From assembly GCA_019115165.1 (NCBI GenBank), contig DXEB01000028.1:1-59552 (forward strand): a stretch of DNA of 59,552 nucleotides. Reading direction: 5' to 3'. Below are positions 17,106 to 25,603 of the stretch, in pieces. The DNA is from Candidatus Anaerotignum merdipullorum (GTDB taxonomy: Bacteria > Bacillota > Clostridia > Lachnospirales > Anaerotignaceae). How positions within the stretch are numbered: position 1 is the first letter of the stretch; each line of letters begins with the position of its first letter. The notes below the pieces were generated by a model. That model saw only the letters and a list, made by a program, of their open reading frames with translations. It was not told where the DNA came from and did no database searches. A program made the position numbers and the translations under genes.

Positions 17106-18254
17106 TTATCCTTCTTTGGGATACCTGGAAATATTCAGCAGCATCCCCATCATACCCATAGTAAATACCAAAGAAGTACCTCCGTAACTAATAAACGGCA
17201 GTGGCTGCCCAGTATTGGGAATCGCATTAGTCACAACACCGATGTTAATCAGCGACTGGAATGCAATGACTGCCGTAATTCCCGCTGCCACTAACATCGC
17301 ATAATGATCTCTGGCATTCAATGCAATCCGAATCCCGCGCCATACCAGAACCGCAAATAATCCAATCACCAGCGCCGCCCCCAGCAATCCTAATTCTTCA
17401 CAAATAATGGCAAAGATAAAGTCATTCTGCGCTTCTGGCATAAATGTTTTTTGTCGGCTCTGTCCCAATCCAACGCCAAACAAACCGCCGGATGCTACCG
17501 CATATAACGACTGTATGGTCTGGAAACCGGTATCTGTTGGATCCGACCATGGATCCAGCCAAGTGGTAATACGTGTCAGTCGATACCGAAACTGCGGCAG
17601 CAGCACCGCAATAGCGCCTAACGGCACCAATGCACAGCCTCCTGCAACAAAATACCATATGCGTGGACTGGCAATAAACAAGATTGTCAGCCCTACCATC
17701 AACACCAGCAACGCTGTAGAAAAATTGGATATGGCAATCAGTACCACCGGAACGCCTAAAATACACAATGCGCGAAAAAACCCTTTGATATTGCCCAATT
17801 CCTTTTGATGGTTGGTCACATATAGAGATAAGTATAAAATGACAGCAATTTTTGTAAATTCCGAAGGCTGAAAGCTTAGCGGTCCAATATACAGCCATCT
17901 GGTCTGCCCAAAATTGTTGGTACCAAAAATCGGCAACATCAAGAGCAGTACATTTGACAGCATATATGCCAAAAACGCAAACCGTTTCCAGAACTGATAC
18001 GGAATATTCATACAGACAATCATACCTGTCGTCCCTAATACTGCCCACAGTGCCTGACGCTTCAAAAAGTAGAACATGTCATTGTTGAACTTCTCCTGTG
18101 ACATGGTGTCGTAGTAGCTTGCGCTGAAAATCATTACAATGCCGAACAGCACCAGCATCAACACAATGAAAAACAGCCCGAAATCATAGGTATCCGCTTT
18201 GACACGCTTTTTTTTCGGTTTTCTTATCGCCGCCCCCTGTTTGGTCTGTTTCAT
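17106..18254 (-). CDS. spoVE: SEDS peptidoglycan polymerase FtsW/SpoVE
   Basis: 382 residues, about ten membrane segments, preceded by a basic cytoplasmic tail (IRKPKKKRVKAD). SEDS signatures include the C-terminal ISYGGTSLVFTMGMMGMLLNI-type segment (quoted in part as SYGGTSLVFTMG) and GLLGAALVI. SEDS proteins polymerise lipid II glycan chains together with a class B PBP. The position right after murD is that of spoVE in Bacillus and clostridia, so SpoVE (spore cortex) is favoured over a vegetative FtsW, but the sequence alone does not separate the two. It ends the visible cluster; murG, ftsQ and ftsZ do not follow. Confidence 0.9.
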   Translation of the reverse strand: MKQTKQGAAIRKPKKKRVKADTYDFGLFFIVLMLVLFGIVMIFSASYYDTMSQEKFNNDMFYFLKRQALWAVLGTTGMIVCMNIPYQFWKRFAFLAYMLSNVLLLMLPIFGTNNFGQTRWLYIGPLSFQPSEFTKIAVILYLSLYVTNHQKELGNIKGFFRALCILGVPVVLIAISNFSTALLVLMVGLTILFIASPRIWYFVAGGCALVPLGAIAVLLPQFRYRLTRITTWLDPWSDPTDTGFQTIQSLYAVASGGLFGVGLGQSRQKTFMPEAQNDFIFAIICEELGLLGAALVIGLFAVLVWRGIRIALNARDHYAMLVAAGITAVIAFQSLINIGVVTNAIPNTGQPLPFISYGGTSLVFTMGMMGMLLNISRYPKEG

Positions 18255-18273
18255 CTCTCCACCTCGTTTTCGT

Positions 18274-19635
18274 TTATTTCTGCAAAAAGGCGTTTACCTG
18301 CGCTTTGAACAAATCCCCGCGCTGTTCATAATTATCAAACATTCCCCAGCTTGCACAAGCAGGCGAGAGCAAAACACAGTCACCGGCTTCCGCCTTTTGC
18401 CGGCAAAGATTTACCGCGTCTGTAAAGGTTTCACAATCTGTCATTTCCGTAAATCCAAATTTTTCCGCTGAAGCGCGAATTTGCGGTGCTGTTACGCCAA
18501 CCAATGCCACATGCTTCACCCGTCCCAAAAACAGCTTGGTCCAGTCGTCAAACGATACGCCTTTGTCATATCCCCCCGCAATGAGTACAATGGGTTTTTG
18601 CATTGCCAATACCGCGCGGATAGAAGCATCTGTATTGGTGCCTTTGGAATCGTTGTAATAATCCACGCCGTCTATTGTTGCCACATATTCGATCCGGTGT
18701 GCTACCCCTGTAAATGCTTTCAGCACACGGCGAATGGTATCCAAATCCACACCTGCACAAATTCCCATCGCTGCCGCAGCCATCACATTTTCATAATTAT
18801 GAATGCCTAAAATCCGCAGTTCGTCCGTGGAGAGCAAAGTGTCCTCGATTCCGTTCCATCTGATCACGATTTCTTTTCCGCGCAAAAAGATTCCGCATTC
18901 CAATTCTTCTGCGCTGCTGAAGAAAAATACCTGTGCCGCCGTTTTTTCCGCCATTTTGCGGCAAAGTTCATCAGCATGATTCAATATGCAATAATCCGCT
19001 GCCGTCTGATTGGCAAACACCCGCTCTTTCATCGCAATATAAGTTTCCATGGTCTTATGTCGGTTCAAATGATCCGGTGTGATATTCAGCACTGCACTAA
19101 TGTGCGGATGAAATTTTTTGGCTTTTTCCATCTGAAAACTGCTGATTTCTGCCACCACCCAGTCCTGTTCGGATAACTGCATCACTTTTTTGCTGTACGG
19201 TACGCCAATGTTTCCCACAACTGCTGTATGCGGACGCACTGCTTTCATAATCTCTCCCGTCAGCGTTGTTGTTGTCGTTTTCCCATTGGTTCCTGTAATC
19301 GCCGTAACAGGGCACGGTGTATAACGATACGCCAATTCTACTTCGCTGATGACTTCCACCCCCGCTGCCTCCGCTGCAGCAATAAACGGCAAATCACACG
19401 GAATTCCTGGACTGAGTACAATGAAATCCTGCTGGCAGGCAATTTCATCTGGATTTTTTCCTGTATATAACGCTATGCCTGCCTGCTCTAATGCCAAGGC
19501 TTCTGCAGGCAGTTCCTCTCTCTGCTTTTGATCCTGCAGCGTCACATGAGCTCCCAGCGAATGCAGCAATTCTGCTGCTGCAATACCGCTTTTTGCCATA
19601 CCGCATACCAAAACATATTTTTCTGTATCTTTCAT
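18274..19635 (-). CDS. murD: UDP-N-acetylmuramoyl-L-alanine--D-glutamate ligase
   Basis: 453 residues from the ATG at 19635, which has AGAAGGAAG before it; the longer open frame upstream has no ribosome site and overlaps mraY. Mur ligase core: ATP-binding TGTNGKTTTTTLTGEI, then NITPDHLNRHKTMETYIAMK, and AHRIEYVATIDGVDYYNDSK. It adds D-Glu to UDP-MurNAc-L-Ala in the cytoplasm. It is 20 bases from both neighbours. Confidence 0.97.
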   Translation of the reverse strand: MKDTEKYVLVCGMAKSGIAAAELLHSLGAHVTLQDQKQREELPAEALALEQAGIALYTGKNPDEIACQQDFIVLSPGIPCDLPFIAAAEAAGVEVISEVELAYRYTPCPVTAITGTNGKTTTTTLTGEIMKAVRPHTAVVGNIGVPYSKKVMQLSEQDWVVAEISSFQMEKAKKFHPHISAVLNITPDHLNRHKTMETYIAMKERVFANQTAADYCILNHADELCRKMAEKTAAQVFFFSSAEELECGIFLRGKEIVIRWNGIEDTLLSTDELRILGIHNYENVMAAAAMGICAGVDLDTIRRVLKAFTGVAHRIEYVATIDGVDYYNDSKGTNTDASIRAVLAMQKPIVLIAGGYDKGVSFDDWTKLFLGRVKHVALVGVTAPQIRASAEKFGFTEMTDCETFTDAVNLCRQKAEAGDCVLLSPACASWGMFDNYEQRGDLFKAQVNAFLQK

Positions 19636-19655
19636 GGATTTCTTCCTTCTTTCCG

Positions 19656-20642
19656 TTAAAACATTGATTTGCTGCCCAAAAATCCAATCAGGCACAACAA
19701 CGCTGTTATCACATAAAACAGCGTAACCACTTTTGTTTCCCTCCAGCCGCACTGCTCCAGATGATGATGAAACGGTGCCATCCGAAATAGTCGTCTGCCT
19801 TCACCATATTTACGCTTCGTCCATTTGAACCAACCTACCTGCAACATCACCGTAATGGATTCCCAAAGATATATGAATCCGACAATCACGATAAAAATCG
19901 GCATTTTCAGTACAAACGCCGTAGATGCCACAAAGCCGCCCAGTGCCAAAGAACCGGTATCTCCCATAAATACTTTTGCAGGATAGGAATTAAACAGTAA
20001 AAATGCCAACAGCGCACCGACAATCGCACCGCAAACTGGAGATACCGCGCTGCCCGCAGCCCAAGAAACAATCATAAAAAACGCCGCCACAATCAATGTC
20101 ACGCCACCTGCCAGACCATCCAAACCGTCCGTTAGATTCACACCATTGACTGTTCCCAGAACTGCCACAAACAAAAATGGGATAAACCATATTCCTAAAT
20201 TCCATTCCGCTCCATTGGTAAACGGAATATAAATGGCTGTTCCAATACCACTTTGCAGCAGATAGAAGCAAAATACCGCTGTCACCAACAGTTGAAGTGC
20301 CAGTTTTTGCCATGCCCGCAGCCCTAAAGAACGCTTCTTCACCACTTTGATATAATCATCCAAAAATCCGATCAAGCCATAACATAATGTCATCAGCACA
20401 ACCGCTGCACCATCTGCATTATCTCTCAAAAAGAAAACGGATGCCACAACAAAAGCAATCAAAAATGCAATTCCCCCCATCGTCGGCGTTCCTTGTTTTT
20501 GCAAATGCGTTTGCGGACCATCGTCTCTCACATTCTGCCCAAACTTCATTTTATGCAGAATCGGAATCAATATCGGACACAGAATTACCCCGATCACGAA
20601 TGATATCAATATGGCGTAAACCGCCTGCTCCAAAGCATTCAC
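19656..20642 (-). CDS. mraY: Phospho-N-acetylmuramoyl-pentapeptide-transferase
   Basis: 328 residues with about ten membrane helices. MraY signatures are GTPTMGGIAFLI, the Asp-rich LIGFLDDYIKV, NLTDGLDGLAGG and FRMAPFHHHLEQCGW. It transfers phospho-MurNAc-pentapeptide to undecaprenyl phosphate, making lipid I. The GTG start at 20642 has AAGGAG 9 bases before it and comes directly after the murF stop. Confidence 0.97.
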   Translation of the reverse strand: MNALEQAVYAILISFVIGVILCPILIPILHKMKFGQNVRDDGPQTHLQKQGTPTMGGIAFLIAFVVASVFFLRDNADGAAVVLMTLCYGLIGFLDDYIKVVKKRSLGLRAWQKLALQLLVTAVFCFYLLQSGIGTAIYIPFTNGAEWNLGIWFIPFLFVAVLGTVNGVNLTDGLDGLAGGVTLIVAAFFMIVSWAAGSAVSPVCGAIVGALLAFLLFNSYPAKVFMGDTGSLALGGFVASTAFVLKMPIFIVIVGFIYLWESITVMLQVGWFKWTKRKYGEGRRLFRMAPFHHHLEQCGWRETKVVTLFYVITALLCLIGFLGSKSMF

Positions 20643-20643
20643 G

Positions 20644-22026
20644 TTATTTCACTCCTTGCAATTTCTCTACCGTCTTTTCCAATCCCATACTGCGGGACGC
20701 TTTTAATAAAATCGTATCTGTGCTCTGCAGCAGCTCCATCCCCTGTTCCCAAAACGCTTCTTGTGTCTCAAAACAGTATACCTGAGTCATACCGCCGTTT
20801 TTCGCACCTTTTGCCATGCAGTCGGAATATGCACCAATGCAAAACAACAGATCTACACCATTTTTTGCAGCATACGCCCCTACTTCCTGATGCATTTGCG
20901 CTGCATATGCCCCCAATTCTCCCATAAAACCCAATATCGCTACTTTTCTGCCTTCTGCCCGCCGCAGAATATCCAAAGAAGCCTTCACAGAAACAGGATT
21001 TGCATTATATACATCATTCAGCAGGGTATATCCGTTTTTCAAATGCATCACTGCCATCCGGTTTTTCGTTGGTACAAATCCTTCGATGCCGCTTCGAATC
21101 TCTTCCAGTGACAATCCCATTTCCAATCCAACTGCTGCCGCCGATAATGCATTCCCAACCATATGTGTGCCCGGCAGCGGGATTTTCACTGCGATACTGC
21201 CTGCTGGTGTATGCATCACGCATTCCGTCTGTTCCAATCCAATGGGTGTAATCTGATCCGCATAGATTCCTTTTTTCTCCTGTACACCGAACCACTGGAT
21301 ACGCTGCGGCAATTTGCCCTCCATGGTTGCCAGCATATCATTGTCTGCGTTTAATACCGCGACCCCTGTTTCATCCATATAGTCAAACAGTTCGCACTTC
21401 GCCCGTAAAATCCCTTCTCGGCTGCCCAGATATTCAATATGTGCAACACCTACATTAGAAATCACTCCAATATCGGGACGCACCACATCCGCCAGTCGGT
21501 GGATCTCACCAAAATGATTCATCCCCATTTCAATCACTGCCACCTCGTGCCGATCTTCCAACCGAAATAATGTCAGCGGCACGCCAATTTCATTGTTATA
21601 ATTCCCTTCTGTCCAAAGGGTCTGATATTTCTGTCTCAGCACTGACGCTATCATATCTTTTGTTGTCGTTTTTCCCACACTGCCGGTAATCCCCACAAAC
21701 GGAATCCGAAACATCTGTCTGTAATATTTTGCAGTCTCCAGTAACGCCTTTCCTGCCGATTCCACCAATAAAAGTACACAGCCGTTCTTTGGCTGCATTA
21801 TTCGCTCGGTGAAACAAGCAGCAACTCCTTTTGCCATACAATCTGGGATGTAATCATGCCCGTCTGCTCGTTCTCCCGGAAACGGTACAAACAAGCTGTC
21901 TTCTCTTGCCTGACGAGAATCCTGCGTCACGTGGCAAATCGTTTTTTCCTTTGCCGCCGCTAAGTTCTCAGCGAGAATCTCGGCGCCTGTTGCCTGTGCA
22001 ATTTCCTGTATCGTCAGTTTTTTCAT
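20644..22026 (-). CDS. murF: UDP-N-acetylmuramoyl-tripeptide--D-alanyl-D-alanine ligase
   Basis: 460 residues. The N-terminal substrate domain is followed by the ATPase domain with GITGSVGKTTTKDMI, EMGMNHFGEIHRLA and NVGVAHIEYLGSREGI. C-terminal features include NDVYNANPVSVKASLD. It adds D-Ala-D-Ala to the tripeptide. The ATG at 22026 is preferred over a TTG two codons earlier because GGAGAGG is 7 bases before it. It overlaps the murE stop by four bases (ATGA), indicating coupled translation. Confidence 0.97.
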   Translation of the reverse strand: MKKLTIQEIAQATGAEILAENLAAAKEKTICHVTQDSRQAREDSLFVPFPGERADGHDYIPDCMAKGVAACFTERIMQPKNGCVLLLVESAGKALLETAKYYRQMFRIPFVGITGSVGKTTTKDMIASVLRQKYQTLWTEGNYNNEIGVPLTLFRLEDRHEVAVIEMGMNHFGEIHRLADVVRPDIGVISNVGVAHIEYLGSREGILRAKCELFDYMDETGVAVLNADNDMLATMEGKLPQRIQWFGVQEKKGIYADQITPIGLEQTECVMHTPAGSIAVKIPLPGTHMVGNALSAAAVGLEMGLSLEEIRSGIEGFVPTKNRMAVMHLKNGYTLLNDVYNANPVSVKASLDILRRAEGRKVAILGFMGELGAYAAQMHQEVGAYAAKNGVDLLFCIGAYSDCMAKGAKNGGMTQVYCFETQEAFWEQGMELLQSTDTILLKASRSMGLEKTVEKLQGVK

Positions 22027-23477
22027 AAGCAATCCTCTCCAAATGCCTTGCGTACTTCCTCTACGTCATCAAAATGAATGGTTTGATCTGCAAAAATCTG
22101 ATACGTCTCATGCCCCTTACCTGCAATCAAAATCACATCTCCGTCTTTTGCAAGTTCCACTGCACGGGCGATCGCTTTCCGACGGTCTACTTGTTTTTCG
22201 TAAGAGCATTCGGTTTCTTTGATCCCGCTTTCCACTTCCTCCAATATTTGTTCTGGATTCTCCGTACGCGGATTATCGGAGGTCAGAATGCAGTATCCGG
22301 CATATTGCCCGCCGATTCTGCCCATGATGGGACGCTTTGTTTTATCTCTGTCACCGCCGCATCCAAAAACGGCAATGAGCTTACCTTTCGTAAATTCCGC
22401 AGCGGTTTTCAACACATTCTCCAGTCCATCCGGTGTATGCGCATAATCCACCACCGCCTGACAGCCTTTTTTGCTGCGGATCACCTGAAATCTGCCAGCT
22501 ACACCGGTATTCTTCTCCAAGCCGACTAAAATACATTCCATGGGAATTCCCAGACACAAACAAGCACCAATCGCACCTAATGCATTGTACACACTAAATC
22601 TGCCTGGCGTATGCAGCTTTACTGGAAAGCGGGTTCCCTGAAATACCAGCGTAAACGCTGTGCCATTTGCAGAAATGGCAATTTCTTCTGCCTTCAAATC
22701 TGCATGCTGCATAATTGCATATGTCATTACCTCTCCGGCTGCGCATTCCATCATATACGGTCCGGCTGCATCATCCAGATTGATCACACTTTTTTTACTT
22801 CTGGCAAATAACAAGCTTTTTGCTTTTTGGTATTGCTCCATAGTTTTATGATAATCCAAATGATCCTGCGTCAAATTGGTAAATACCGCTACATCATACG
22901 CAATGCCATCCACTCGATGCAAATCCAGCGAATGGGAGGATACTTCCATCACAACATCCGTCACATTTTCCTGACGCATACGCGCCATCAGCGCCTGCAG
23001 CTCCAGAGATTCCGGCGTTGTCCGCTCTGCCGGGATCGCCTTATCGCCAATGCGGTTTTCGATGGTGCCGATCACACCAGTTTTTCTTCCAATCTCTGCT
23101 AATACGGAGCGAATCAAGTAAGTGATCGTGGTTTTTCCGTTGGTTCCTGTCACACCGATCATACGCATTTGTGCTGTAGGATGGTCATAAAAGTTTGCTG
23201 CCGCCATTGCCAGTGCTCTTCGGTTATCTTTGGTCTGTATCACCGTAATGCCCGACGGGACATGCTCCACCTTCCGTTCCACCAACAATGCAACCGCTCC
23301 TTTTTCCAACGCCATCGAAATAAAACGGTGTCCATCCGTTTGAAATCCTGTAATACAAACGAACAGATCTCCCGCTTGTATCTTTCTGGAGTCGTAAACA
23401 AGCTCCTGAATCTCTGTTTCTGCAGTTCCCTGTATCACAGTATATGAAATGCCTTTCAACAGTTTTTTTAGCTTCAC
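22023..23477 (-). CDS. murE: UDP-N-acetylmuramoyl-tripeptide synthetase (third-residue ligase)
   Basis: 484 residues from a GTG start at 23477 with GGGGGAAG just before it. Signatures are VTGTNGKTTITYLI, EVSSHSLDLHRVDGI, NLTQDHLDYHKTMEQY, and in the C-terminal domain TSDNPRTENPEQI. The DNPR motif (Asp-Asn-Pro-Arg) is the one associated with meso-diaminopimelate selection, so it most likely adds meso-DAP rather than lysine. It is upstream of and coupled to murF. Confidence 0.96.
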   Translation of the reverse strand: MKLKKLLKGISYTVIQGTAETEIQELVYDSRKIQAGDLFVCITGFQTDGHRFISMALEKGAVALLVERKVEHVPSGITVIQTKDNRRALAMAAANFYDHPTAQMRMIGVTGTNGKTTITYLIRSVLAEIGRKTGVIGTIENRIGDKAIPAERTTPESLELQALMARMRQENVTDVVMEVSSHSLDLHRVDGIAYDVAVFTNLTQDHLDYHKTMEQYQKAKSLLFARSKKSVINLDDAAGPYMMECAAGEVMTYAIMQHADLKAEEIAISANGTAFTLVFQGTRFPVKLHTPGRFSVYNALGAIGACLCLGIPMECILVGLEKNTGVAGRFQVIRSKKGCQAVVDYAHTPDGLENVLKTAAEFTKGKLIAVFGCGGDRDKTKRPIMGRIGGQYAGYCILTSDNPRTENPEQILEEVESGIKETECSYEKQVDRRKAIARAVELAKDGDVILIAGKGHETYQIFADQTIHFDDVEEVRKAFGEDCL

Positions 23478-23592
23478 TGTATCTTCCCCCTTTGGGTATT
23501 GCTTTTTATGCATTTGTTTATTATATCATAAAAATATTGTTTCAACGGAAAAACCATGTTTTTTTTTCGATTCTTTGGCAATTTCTGATTTT

Positions 23593-25521
23593 TCATTCCT
23601 TTCCATACAAAAGTACCTTTGTCCCTTTGTTGACTTCCTGACCTGGAGGCGGAAGCTGTGTTTCTACAATCTCCATACCCTCTGTCTGTGCTTGTAATCC
23701 TGCCTGCCAAAGCGTATTTTTCGCTTCTGCTTCCGTCATCCCGGTCACATCCGGCACTACCACGGTTGCGTCCTCCGCCGTTTGCCCTTCTTTCGGTATT
23801 CCCAAATACGGCAAAATATTTTCCAACAATTCTTTCATCACCGGTCCTGCTACCGTACCGCCGTAATATACCCCTTGCGGCTCATCAATCATAACAAACG
23901 CCATTACCTGCGGATTATCCGCAGGTGCAAATGTCATAAAAGAAGCGATGTACTTCCCGTTTCTGCGCGGCAGCTTTTCCGATGTTGCCGTTTTTCCGCC
24001 AATGCGATAGCCTTCCACCGCCGCTTTGTTTCCTGTTCCTTCCGCCACAACACTTTCCAATATGACTTTCATCGTTTCCGATGTTTCTTTTGATAAAATC
24101 GGCTCACCGGTTTCATAAGAAAATGTTTCCAGCAAGTCTCCATTTTCATCAGCAATGCCGTACCCAATATGCGGTGTAACCAAATACCCGCCATTGACCG
24201 TTGCTGAGGCTGCTCGCAGCAATTGCAGCGGTGTTATTTGAAAGGATTGACCAAAGGACATGGTTGCCAATTCCACGGGTCCCACGTTTTCCAGTTTATG
24301 TATAATTCCCACTGCCTCTCCCGCCAAATCAATCCCTGTTTTCTGAGAAAATCCAAATTTCTGCATATATTCCAAAAAGGTTTCCGCACCCATTCGCTCC
24401 GCCACTTCCATGAACACCGGATTACAGGAATTCTGCACTCCCTGTACAAACGTTTCTGCACCATGGGTACGCGGAAATCTCCAGCATTTGATTTGCCGAT
24501 CTCCAGCAATATAGTAACCCTTGCAGTAAAAAGTGGAATCCGGTGTAATAACTCCCTCTTCCAACCCTGCTACCGAGGTTACTATCTTGAAGATACTCCC
24601 TGGTTCATATGTATCATTGATGGCTGCATTACGCCACATTTGATTTAGTGCATCATTGCGCTCCTGTTCGCTCAGTGTTTCCCATACCGCTTGCAAAGAC
24701 AGATCCTGGATGGTAAATGGATCATTTAAATCAAAGGATGGATAATTCGCCATGGCATAAATCTCTCCATTTTGTGGATTCATAACAATAATTGCACCTT
24801 TTTTCGCCTGTTTTGCCTCTACCGCTTTCGCCAGCGTCTGTTCAGCATATTGTTGAATGACCACATCCAACGTAGTTACCAGCGTCTGCCCATCTATCGG
24901 CGGTATCCGTTCTTGTTCTCCATTTAACTCTCGCCCAACAGAATCCGTTAATGTCAAAATTTTCCCTTGTTTTCCTTCCAGAATCTCATCATATTTTGCT
25001 TCCAGCCCAATGATGCCCTGGTTGTCTTTGCCAACAAAACCAATCACCTGCGCTGCCAAATCGCCATACGGATATACGCGCTGTACATCTTCGTCTATCT
25101 TTACTCCTGGCATTTCTGCCTGACGGATGCTCTGCGCCGTTTCCATATCTACTTTTGTTTTGATCCGCACCAATGCAACCTTCTGTTGAATTTTTTCCAG
25201 TACCTCCGCCTCATCCATCTGCAATGTTTCTGCTAAAAACGCCGCTGTCTGTTCTTGATTCTCAATTTGTGCCGGTATCACACTAACTGCCGTTACTGTC
25301 TGTGTTTGGGCAATGCCAACCCCATTTCTGTCTTCAATATTACCGCGTTTTGGTGTAATCAAACGATCTCTTGTTTGTTGTTCATAAGCCATTTCCTGCC
25401 ACTGCGGCGCACGGAACCATTCAATATAAACCAATCGGCCCATCAAAAATAAAAAACCGAGCATACAACAGCCTAAATAAATCAACAGCCGCCGTTTCTC
25501 GCCAATTGAAGGCTTTCCCAT
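23593..25521 (-). CDS. spoVD: Class B penicillin-binding protein with one PASTA domain, SpoVD type
   Basis: 642 residues: an N-terminal membrane anchor (LLIYLGCCMLGFLFLMGRLVY), a PBP dimerisation domain, a transpeptidase domain and a C-terminal PASTA domain (VVVPDVTGMTEAEAKNTL). Transpeptidase motifs are SIFK (in YEPGSIFKIVTS), SCN (NSCNPVFM) and KTA (GGKTATSEK), where the third motif has Ala for the usual Gly. It cross-links peptidoglycan with a SEDS partner. Its place before murE matches B. subtilis spoVD, needed for spore cortex. It is the second of two class B PBPs in tandem. Confidence 0.9.
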   Translation of the reverse strand: MGKPSIGEKRRLLIYLGCCMLGFLFLMGRLVYIEWFRAPQWQEMAYEQQTRDRLITPKRGNIEDRNGVGIAQTQTVTAVSVIPAQIENQEQTAAFLAETLQMDEAEVLEKIQQKVALVRIKTKVDMETAQSIRQAEMPGVKIDEDVQRVYPYGDLAAQVIGFVGKDNQGIIGLEAKYDEILEGKQGKILTLTDSVGRELNGEQERIPPIDGQTLVTTLDVVIQQYAEQTLAKAVEAKQAKKGAIIVMNPQNGEIYAMANYPSFDLNDPFTIQDLSLQAVWETLSEQERNDALNQMWRNAAINDTYEPGSIFKIVTSVAGLEEGVITPDSTFYCKGYYIAGDRQIKCWRFPRTHGAETFVQGVQNSCNPVFMEVAERMGAETFLEYMQKFGFSQKTGIDLAGEAVGIIHKLENVGPVELATMSFGQSFQITPLQLLRAASATVNGGYLVTPHIGYGIADENGDLLETFSYETGEPILSKETSETMKVILESVVAEGTGNKAAVEGYRIGGKTATSEKLPRRNGKYIASFMTFAPADNPQVMAFVMIDEPQGVYYGGTVAGPVMKELLENILPYLGIPKEGQTAEDATVVVPDVTGMTEAEAKNTLWQAGLQAQTEGMEIVETQLPPPGQEVNKGTKVLLYGKE

Positions 25522-25603
25522 AAAAAACCCCCTGCCTTTTCATACATCTTATTAACCAATATATTGAAAAAGCAAGGAGTCTATGCGTTTTACCCACCGT
25601 ACA